Below are positions 1 to 7,599 of a DNA stretch of 7,599 nucleotides, one piece after another. Each line of letters starts with the position of its first letter. The first letter of the stretch is position 1. The stretch is from CAYLSO01 sp964386525 (GTDB lineage Bacteria > Eisenbacteria > RBG-16-71-46 > DASYSL01): positions 1 to 7,599 of the forward strand of contig CAYLSO010000015.1 in assembly GCA_964386525.1 (NCBI GenBank), written 5' to 3'. The translations under genes and the position numbers were made by a program. The notes beneath the pieces are model-generated. The model did no database searches. It was given only the letters and a program-made list of their open reading frames with translations, and was not told the DNA's origin.

Positions 1-747
1 CTGCAGGCCGAAGACCCACTTGCCCTCGAGACCGGCCTTCTTGGCCGCCTCGGCCGCTCCCGCCACGACCCGCTCGGAGAGCCCGGCGAGGTCCTCCGGC
101 TTGTCGATGACCAGCTTGAAGGCGTTGGTCTCCTTGAGGAGATTCTGCCCGAAGGTGACGCCCAGGACCGATAGCTCCTGGTTGATCTCGCGCAGCTGCG
201 TCTTCTGGACGGGATCGAGGTTGGCCCCGCCGCGCACGAAGTCCGTGTAGGTTTCATCCAGGAGGCGCGCCGGCTCGGGGTCGAGCTTCAACCTGTCGCG
301 CTGCTCCCACACCGACTTCACCCGCCGGAAGAGCGGCTCGTTGAGCAGGATGTCGTCGCGCAGGGCCGTCTTCAACGGCGTCACTTCCTTGTCGATGGCC
401 TGCATCTCGTCGTTGGTGTCGGCGGAATTCAGGTTGGAGAACACCGCCTCCACCTTGTCGAGCATCTGGCCGGCGGTGTCGAGCGCGACGAGCGTGTTCT
501 CGAAGGTCGGAGCCGAGCTCTGGCTCGCGATGACCTCGATCTCGCGGCGCTTGCGCGCGATCGCCTCCTGGTAGGCGGAGCGGTAGTGCTCGACCTTGAT
601 CCGGTCGAAGGGCGGCACGCCGAAGGGCGTGGTCCACTCGGTGAAGAACGGGTTGGTATCCACGGCCGGCTCCGGCGCGGCCGCGGGCCACGCGGCAGCG
701 GGGGAAAGCGTGAGGGCGAGCAAGGCGAGAGCGAGACGGCTGCGCAT
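1..747 (-). CDS. dcp: Secreted M3 family zinc metallopeptidase, peptidyl-dipeptidase Dcp-like (N-terminal part, runs off left edge)
   Basis: Reading leftward from ATG at 747 the frame stays open for 249 codons to the window edge, so only about a third of a protein normally near 680-720 residues is present. Residues 1-24 look like a Sec signal peptide: MRSR, then a hydrophobic run (LALALLALTL), then AAA motifs at 17-19 and 22-24. The mature start (NPFFTEW at 32-38) and PTFENTLVALD at 80-90 match the M3 N-terminal helical domain. The stretch AAEAAKKAGLEGKWVFGL near residue 230 resembles E. coli Dcp (AAEAAREKGLDNKW) closely. Dcp enzymes remove C-terminal dipeptides from oligopeptides. The catalytic HExxH zinc site lies in the missing C-terminal half, so activity cannot be judged here. 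An AGGAGG ribosome site 8 bases upstream supports this start. The gene is transcribed divergently from the Nudix gene. Oligopeptidase A is the alternative family member, but is less similar. Confidence 0.93.
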   Translation of the reverse strand, partial: MRSRLALALLALTLSPAAAWPAAAPEPAVDTNPFFTEWTTPFGVPPFDRIKVEHYRSAYQEAIARKRREIEVIASQSSAPTFENTLVALDTAGQMLDKVEAVFSNLNSADTNDEMQAIDKEVTPLKTALRDDILLNEPLFRRVKSVWEQRDRLKLDPEPARLLDETYTDFVRGGANLDPVQKTQLREINQELSVLGVTFGQNLLKETNAFKLVIDKPEDLAGLSERVVAGAAEAAKKAGLEGKWVFGLQ

Positions 748-755
748 CGCGGGGA

Positions 756-761
756 CCTCCT
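756..761 (-). promoter_or_regulatory. Ribosome binding site of the Dcp-like gene
   Basis: The plus strand reads CCTCCT, which is AGGAGG on the minus strand, 8 bases before the ATG at 747. It is a full consensus Shine-Dalgarno sequence and fixes the start of the M3 peptidase. Confidence 0.8.
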
Positions 762-818
762 GTGGGGATGGCGCCGCCCCCGGCGTGAGGCGGGCGGCCG
801 GGGCGGCGGTCACCCGGG

Positions 819-824
819 AATGTA
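819..824 (-). promoter_or_regulatory. Possible -10 element for the Dcp-like gene
   Basis: In the minus-strand direction this reads TACATT, matching 4 of 6 bases of TATAAT, in an otherwise very GC-rich divergent gap (748-905). It would give a leader of about 65 bases. I see no convincing -35 hexamer at normal spacing, so this is a weak candidate. Apart from this the gap holds only GC-rich sequence with short chance palindromes. Confidence 0.25.
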
Positions 825-905
825 CGGTCTTCCCGCGCCGGCGCGCCAGGCCCGGGGCGCAAAGCCCCCGTCAGGACTCCCGGCCGGGTCCGGCGGCGGG
901 GTAAG

Positions 906-977
906 ATGTCCGGCATACCTGAGGCCCTCGGAGACCCCATGCCCCCCTTTCCGTTCCAGCCCGACGGGCGCGCGTGA
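906..977 (+). other. Apparent original N-terminus of the Nudix gene, closed by an in-frame TGA
   Basis: ATG at 906 and ATG at 939 are both in the same frame as the Nudix gene at 993. From 939 the reading is MPPFPFQPDGRA followed by TGA at 975-977; it then continues RARAPVPDAPRQ straight into the Nudix domain. The ATG at 939 has a GGAG at 930-933 with 5-base spacing, whereas the GTG at 993 has no visible ribosome site. Codons across 906-974 mostly end in G or C like the real genes nearby. This suggests the protein once started at 939 (or 906) and that the TGA is a recent nonsense change or a sequencing error. The alternative is that the upstream reading is chance and translation begins at GTG 993. 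Confidence 0.5.
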
Positions 978-992
978 CGCGCCCGCGCTCCC

Positions 993-1520
993 GTGCCTGA
1001 CGCGCCGCGGCAGGCCGCCGTCCTCGTGCCGGTGTTCCGCGACGCCGCCGGTGACCCGCGGGTGGTGCTCGTGCGCCGGGTCGAGGGCGGCGTGCACGGC
1101 GGCCAGCTCGCCTTCCCCGGCGGCATGCGCGAGCCGGGTGACGCCTCGGCGCTGGACGCCGCGCTGCGCGAGGCGCACGAGGAGATCGGCCTCGAGCCCG
1201 CGGCCGTGCAGGTGCTCGCCACCCTCCCCATCTTCGAGACCCTGACCACCGGCTACCGGATCGAGCCCTTCCTGGCGCGCATCGCGCGGCCGGCCGCCTG
1301 GCGGCCGGCGCCGGCCGAGGTCGCGGAGGTGCTGGAAGTGAGGCTGGCCGACCTGGCGCGCCCGGAGGCGCACGGCGAGACCCTCAAGAGCTTCTCCGAT
1401 TGGCCCGAGCCGAGGCGCGTGCCGTTCCTGCGCATCGGGCCGCTCGAGCTGTGGGGAGCCAGCTACCGCATCCTGCGCCCGCTGGTGCCGCGGCTGCTGG
1501 CGGGGGAGTGGGAGATCTAG
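993..1520 (+). CDS. Nudix hydrolase, CoA pyrophosphatase (NudL/NUDT7) type
   Basis: Cytosolic Nudix enzymes of this subgroup split coenzyme A and its derivatives to 3',5'-ADP and 4'-phosphopantetheine. Counting from the GTG at 993 (175 residues), the subgroup's CoA signature appears as HGGQLAFPGG at 35-44, in the place of the NUDT7 stretch APGEVCFPGG. The metal-binding Nudix helix follows as ALREAHEEIGL at 57-67. The spacing between FPGG and REAxEE equals that of NUDT7. The C-terminal part has PAEVAEVLEVRLADL and LWGASYRIL, also typical of the group. The arginine expected before the GQ motif in the UPF0035 signature (LLTxR-x4-R) is glycine here, so substrate choice is not certain. The start is uncertain: GTG 993 has no ribosome site, and an in-frame reading with a better one lies upstream, broken by TGA 975. 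Length is close to the family's usual ~190 residues if that upstream part is added. The tricorn-like gene follows 76 bp later with its own promoter-like signal. Confidence 0.85.
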   Translation: MPDAPRQAAVLVPVFRDAAGDPRVVLVRRVEGGVHGGQLAFPGGMREPGDASALDAALREAHEEIGLEPAAVQVLATLPIFETLTTGYRIEPFLARIARPAAWRPAPAEVAEVLEVRLADLARPEAHGETLKSFSDWPEPRRVPFLRIGPLELWGASYRILRPLVPRLLAGEWEI

Positions 1521-1567
1521 CGGGCCTGGGCCGACGCCGGTCATGGCTGGCCGCGCCGGTGCGGGGC

Positions 1568-1576
1568 TGCTATCTT
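1568..1576 (+). promoter_or_regulatory. Extended -10 promoter element before the tricorn-like gene
   Basis: TGcTATCTT combines an extended -10 TG with TATCTT (4 of 6 matches to TATAAT), an unusually AT-rich spot between two GC-rich genes. The -35 position at 17-base spacing (TGGCCG, 1548-1553) matches poorly, as is common with extended -10 promoters. Transcription would begin near 1583, giving a leader of about 14 bases. This excludes the further upstream in-frame ATG at 1543 as the start. Confidence 0.5.
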
Positions 1577-1585
1577 GCCGCTCAA

Positions 1586-1591
1586 AGGAGG
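1586..1591 (+). promoter_or_regulatory. Ribosome binding site of the tricorn-like gene
   Basis: AGGAGG within AAAGGAGGG, 5 bases before ATG 1597. It decides the start in favour of 1597, where the protein begins with a signal peptide, over the in-frame ATG at 1543, which has none. Confidence 0.85.
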
Positions 1592-1596
1592 GCACC

Positions 1597-4965
<3,369 letters not shown>

Positions 4966-4987
4966 GGGGCCACAGACCCGCCGACGC

Positions 4988-5019
4988 GCGGCCCCGGGGA
5001 GGGGAAATCCCGGGGCCGC
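4988..5019 (+). terminator. Strong GC hairpin after the tricorn-like gene
   Basis: A perfect 11-bp inverted repeat, GCGGCCCCGGG at 4988-4998 and CCCGGGGCCGC at 5009-5019, with a 10-base purine-rich loop (GAGGGGAAAT). It lies 22 bases after the stop of the tricorn-like gene. There is no T-tract behind it, so it is not a classic intrinsic terminator. It may act as a U-less terminator, as a 3' end stabiliser, or with Rho. Confidence 0.6.
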
Positions 5020-5052
5020 AGTGGGGCCTACATGTTCACCTGTGAGATGTGA

Positions 5053-5336
5053 GCCGAGGTACCCCAAGAGCGCCTGGAGTCCACGCTCGCGGGGGGCCGC
5101 CCGAACCCTTCCGTGACTGGAGAGTTGACGGTGGAGTCGACGCTGTCGAGCGCGGCGCCGGCGCGGCTGGAAGTGCTGGACATCCGCGGGCGGTGGGTGG
5201 CGGGGCAGACCATCACGGTGGCGGGACGGCAGAGCCTCACAATGGGGCGCAAGGAGCAGCTGCGGCGGGGGGTCATGCGGTGCGGCTGAGTCAAGGTAAG
5301 ACCATCACGACCGCGCGTGTCGCGGTGCTGCGGTGA
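5053..5336 (+). pseudogene. Remnant of a FlgD/T9SS-like C-terminal domain from a lost secreted protein, frameshifted
   Basis: From 5053 the frame reads EVPQERLESTLAGGRPNPS, then APARLEVLDIRGRWVAG, then VAGRQSLTMGRKEQLRRG, and hits TGA at 5287. Adding one G to the G6 run at 5267-5272 moves the reading into the frame that continues VRLSQGKTITTARVAVLR and stops at 5336. The order 'GxRPNP ... ARLEVxDxxGRxV ... AGRxxL ... LxxGxxxVRLSQG ... VLR-stop' is the usual pattern of the C-terminal FlgD-like/sorting domain on secreted proteins of FCB-type and Eisenbacteria-like bacteria. Nothing of the preceding protein body is present: the frame is closed upstream by TGA 5050, and the tricorn gene's hairpin lies 33 bases before that. 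There is no ribosome site with a sensible start. I read it as the tail left after deletion of a larger gene. The family assignment rests on pattern recognition only. Confidence 0.6.
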
Positions 5337-5363
5337 TCCCTGCCACACGCTGGCCGTTCTCAC

Positions 5364-5392
5364 TTGCCCCACAAAATCATCCGGGCTAGCCT
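5364..5392 (+). promoter_or_regulatory. Probable sigma-70-type promoter for the reductase/antiporter pair
   Basis: TTGCCC (5364-5369, 4 of 6 to TTGACA) and TAGCCT (5387-5392, the key TA---T kept) are separated by exactly 17 bases. The surrounding bases (ACAAAATCAT) are the most AT-rich in the gap. Transcription would start near 5399, leaving a leader of about 38 bases before ATG 5437. Confidence 0.5.
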
Positions 5393-5423
5393 TCGGCCAG
5401 ATCATGAAGCGACTCTCCGCCCG

Positions 5424-5429
5424 AAGGAG
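5424..5429 (+). promoter_or_regulatory. Ribosome binding site of the aldo/keto reductase gene
   Basis: AAGGAG within GAAGGAGA, 7 bases before ATG 5437. It supports that start over the in-frame ATG at 5404 and the GTG at 5317, neither of which has a comparable site. Confidence 0.75.
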
Positions 5430-5436
5430 ACCCGCC

Positions 5437-6471
5437 ATGCAGGATGATCGCCGCGAGCCGGACCGACTCCCCGATCCCGCCGACCATCGCCTCTCCCGTC
5501 GTGACTTCGTGAAGACCGTCGTGGGCGGCGCGGCCGCCGGCCTGGCGGCGAGCGGCCTGGCCGCCACCGGGCTGCCGCTGGATGCCCTCGCCGATCTCGC
5601 CAAGAAACCGGCCCCAGCCGCCGGCGGCGCCATGCCCCTGCGCCCGCTCGGCAAGACCGGCTTCCAGGTGCCGGTGTTCAGTCTCGGCGGCCAGGCCACG
5701 CTCGAGAAGGCGGGCACCGCCGAGGAGTCGGTGGCCATCATCCATCGGGCGATCGACCTCGGCGTGCGCTACCTCGACACGGCGCGCGTCTACGGCAAGG
5801 GCGTGAGCGAATTGTACTTCGGCGAGGTGATGAAGACGCGGCGCTCGGAGGTCTTCCTCGCCTCCAAGACGCGCGACCGGACCTACGACGGCTCCATGCG
5901 TTCGCTCGAGGAATCGCTCAAGAGCCTGCAGACCGACCACCTCGACCTCTGGCAGCTCCACAACATCATGCGCCAGGACGACCTCGCCAAGATCTTCGCC
6001 GCCGACGGGGCGATCAAGGCGCTCGAGAAGGCGCGCGACGAGAAGATCGTGCGCTTCCTCGGCATCACCGGGCACTACGACCCGGAGGTCCTGCGCGGCG
6101 GCATCGAGCGCTACCCCTTCGACACGCTGCTGGTGGCCCTCAACGCCGCCGACAAGCACCGGGCGTCGTTCATCGAGAAGGTCCTGCCGGTGGCGGTCGG
6201 CAAGCAGATGGGTGTGATCGGCATGAAGATCCCGGCCCGCGGTAAGCTCTTCCGCGAGGGCGGCATCACCTCCATGAAGGACGCCATGGGCTACGCGCTG
6301 ACGCTGCCGGTGAGCACCGTGATCGTCGGCATCTCGAAGCTGGCGGAGCTGGAGGAGAACGTGCGTATCGCGCGCCAGTTCCGGCCGCTCAAGCCCGAGC
6401 AGATGGCGCGCCTCGAAGAGCTGACCCGGCCCTACTTCGCCGAGGCGACGTTCTTCAAGGCGCCGGCGTGA
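5437..6471 (+). CDS. Tat-exported aldo/keto reductase
   Basis: 344 residues. A twin-arginine signal stands at the N-terminus: SRRDFVK at 20-26 fits the SRRxFxK consensus exactly, followed by an Ala/Gly-rich hydrophobic stretch to about residue 53. The protein should therefore be folded in the cytoplasm, probably with its NADP(H), and then exported. The mature domain begins with LRPLGKTGFQVPVFSLGG, the usual first strand of the family. The catalytic tetrad is complete: Asp114 (YLDTA), Tyr119 (VYGKGVSE), Lys144 (LASKT) and His175 (WQLHN). The family reduces aldehydes and ketones to alcohols; substrate cannot be told from sequence. There are no cysteines in the C-terminal region, so it is not one of the Tat-linked aldo/keto reductases with a 4Fe-4S tail. 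Its stop overlaps the start of the antiporter gene (TGATG), implying shared transcription and coupled translation. Confidence 0.93.
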   Translation: MQDDRREPDRLPDPADHRLSRRDFVKTVVGGAAAGLAASGLAATGLPLDALADLAKKPAPAAGGAMPLRPLGKTGFQVPVFSLGGQATLEKAGTAEESVAIIHRAIDLGVRYLDTARVYGKGVSELYFGEVMKTRRSEVFLASKTRDRTYDGSMRSLEESLKSLQTDHLDLWQLHNIMRQDDLAKIFAADGAIKALEKARDEKIVRFLGITGHYDPEVLRGGIERYPFDTLLVALNAADKHRASFIEKVLPVAVGKQMGVIGMKIPARGKLFREGGITSMKDAMGYALTLPVSTVIVGISKLAELEENVRIARQFRPLKPEQMARLEELTRPYFAEATFFKAPA

Positions 6472-7599
6472 TGGAGCCCGGCGGCGTGGACATGCTGCCC
6501 ATCCTCGCCGGGCTGGTGCTGATCCTGCTCGGCGCGCGGCTGGGCGGCCTCGTGTTCGAGCGCTTCGGCCAGTCGCCGGTGCTCGGCGAGTTGCTGGCGG
6601 GGGTGGTCCTCGGCAACCTCGGGCTGGTCGGCTGGCACGGGCTCGACCAGCTGCGCGCCCTGCCCGGCCTCGAGATGCTGGCCCAGATCGGCGTGCTCTT
6701 CCTCCTGTTCCAGGTCGGGCTCGAGTCGAACGTCCGGCGCATGCTGGCGGTCGGCGCGTCGTCGCTCCTGGTGGCGGTCCTCGGCGTGGTGGCGCCGATG
6801 GTGCTCGGTTTCGGCGTGGTGAGGTGGTTCTTTCCGGGGCATAACCCGCTGGCGGCCTGGTTCGTGGGCGCCACGCTGTGCGCCACCAGCGTCGGCATCA
6901 CGGCGCGCGTGCTCTCCGACCTCAAGCGGACCGGCAGCCGCGAAGGGCGGATCATCCTCGGCGCTGCGGTCATCGACGACGTGCTGGGCCTCATGGTGCT
7001 CGCGGTCATCGTGGGCATCATCGAGGCCGCCGGGCGCGGCGCCGGGTTCGAGGCCTCTTCGCTGCTGTGGATCCTCGGGAAGTCGGTCGGGTTCGTGGTC
7101 GCGGCGGTCGTGGCGGGACAGTGGCTCTCGCGCCACGCCTTCGGTCTGGCGACGCGCCTGGGGGGCGGCGGCCTGCTGCTGCCGTTGGCGCTCGTGTTCT
7201 GCTTCGGGTTCGCGTTCCTGGCGGGCAAGGCCGGGCTGGCCCCCATCGTCGGGGCCTTCGCCGCCGGGCTGGTGCTCGACGAGGTCCACTACGCCGACCT
7301 CAAGGCCCGCGACCACGCGCAGCGCGGCATCCCCGAGCTGCTCGAGCCGATCGCCGGCTTCCTGGTGCCCATCTTCTTCGTGCTGATGGGCATGCGCGTG
7401 GACCTGCAGGCGTTCGGGTCGCCCGTGGTGCTCGGCTTCGCCGCCGTGCTGACGCTGGCCGCGGTGGTCGGCAAGCAGGTCTGCTCGCTGGGCGTGCTGG
7501 AGAAGGGCACCGACCGGCTGGCCGTGGGCCTGGGCATGATCCCGCGTGGCGAGGTGGGACTGGTGTTCGCCGGCGTCGGCGCCACCTTGATCCTCGCCG
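6471..7599 (+). CDS. CPA2-family cation:proton antiporter (Kef/NapA-like), incomplete at right edge
   Basis: An integral inner-membrane exchanger of Na+ or K+ for H+. 376 codons are visible without a stop; short CPA2 proteins are about 390-420 residues, so most of the membrane domain is present, and any C-terminal TrkA-type domain would lie beyond the edge. Hydrophobic helices run from residue 8 onward. FGQSPVLGELLAGVVLGN at 32-49 is the family's second-helix signature, followed by GVLFLLFQVGLE (74-85). CATSVGITARVL (137-148) and the ion-binding pair Asp169-Asp170 in AAVIDDVLG match the crossed-helix site; a DD pair is typical of electrogenic exchangers. IPRGEVGLVFA near 357-367 carries Arg359 at the position of the NapA lysine. 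ATG 6471 overlaps the preceding stop by one base, with AAGG at 6457-6460 as a weak ribosome site. A later in-frame ATG at 6492 is possible. Confidence 0.93.
   Translation, partial: MEPGGVDMLPILAGLVLILLGARLGGLVFERFGQSPVLGELLAGVVLGNLGLVGWHGLDQLRALPGLEMLAQIGVLFLLFQVGLESNVRRMLAVGASSLLVAVLGVVAPMVLGFGVVRWFFPGHNPLAAWFVGATLCATSVGITARVLSDLKRTGSREGRIILGAAVIDDVLGLMVLAVIVGIIEAAGRGAGFEASSLLWILGKSVGFVVAAVVAGQWLSRHAFGLATRLGGGGLLLPLALVFCFGFAFLAGKAGLAPIVGAFAAGLVLDEVHYADLKARDHAQRGIPELLEPIAGFLVPIFFVLMGMRVDLQAFGSPVVLGFAAVLTLAAVVGKQVCSLGVLEKGTDRLAVGLGMIPRGEVGLVFAGVGATLILA

Noticed and set aside
835..844. Palindrome GCGCCGGCGC in the divergent gap as an operator
   Set aside because: Short, pure GC palindromes are expected by chance in this composition and nothing else marks it as a binding site.
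254..1249. Minus-strand frame spanning the Dcp start, the gap and half the Nudix gene
   Set aside because: The Dcp homology is in a different minus-strand frame starting at 747; this one crosses two real genes and has no family resemblance.
1543..1596. Upstream ATG 1543 as start of the tricorn-like protein
   Set aside because: It would put 18 extra residues before the signal peptide and lies before the likely transcription start; ATG 1597 has AGGAGG at 5 bases.
5317..5436. GTG 5317 or ATG 5404 as start of the aldo/keto reductase
   Set aside because: 5317 lies inside the remnant and before the promoter; 5404 has no ribosome site, whereas 5437 has AAGGAG at 7 bases and places the Tat motif at the usual depth.
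5028..5741. Minus-strand frame of about 237 codons across the gap and the start of the reductase
   Set aside because: It runs opposite the sorting-domain remnant and the Tat signal, has no ribosome site at its start and no motif.
6432..7316. Minus-strand frame of about 290 codons opposite the antiporter
   Set aside because: Rich in His, Gln, Arg and Glu, the mirror of hydrophobic membrane-helix codons; the plus frame is a clear CPA2 antiporter.

Overview
This is strongly GC-rich bacterial DNA with G or C at nearly every third codon position. It holds five genes plus the remains of a sixth. Lineage is not settled by sequence alone. The combination of a secreted tricorn-type protease, a Tat-exported aldo/keto reductase and a leftover FlgD/T9SS-like C-terminal domain ending in 'VAVLR' would fit a soil or sediment lineage such as Candidatus Eisenbacteria or a relative (FCB-type or Acidobacteria-like). 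This is a low-confidence inference.

Layout. Positions 1-747 (minus strand) hold the first 249 codons of a secreted M3 metallopeptidase close to peptidyl-dipeptidase Dcp, with the gene running off the left edge. A divergent gap of about 245 bp separates it from a plus-strand Nudix hydrolase of the CoA-pyrophosphatase type (993-1520). The apparent natural N-terminus of that gene lies upstream and is interrupted by an in-frame TGA. A full-length, signal-peptide-bearing tricorn/S41 protease homologue follows (1597-4965). A strong GC hairpin at 4988-5019 closes it.

The 471-bp gap at 4966-5436 contains the hairpin, a decayed C-terminal domain of a once larger secreted protein (5053-5336, with a one-base frameshift in a G6 run), and a plausible promoter. 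A Tat-exported aldo/keto reductase (5437-6471) and a CPA2-type cation:proton antiporter (6471 to the right edge, incomplete) are joined by a TGATG overlap and probably form one transcript.

How the genes relate. The Dcp-like and tricorn-like peptidases both carry export signals. They could act in sequence on peptides outside the cytoplasm: tricorn cutting oligopeptides into small pieces and Dcp removing C-terminal dipeptides. The reductase/antiporter pair shares translation coupling but has no obvious common pathway. I find no CRISPR array, tRNA, rRNA, insertion sequence or phage module, and nothing in the window that I would call a new multi-gene system. The most unusual items are the interrupted Nudix N-terminus, the orphan sorting-like domain, and the tricorn active-site variation.
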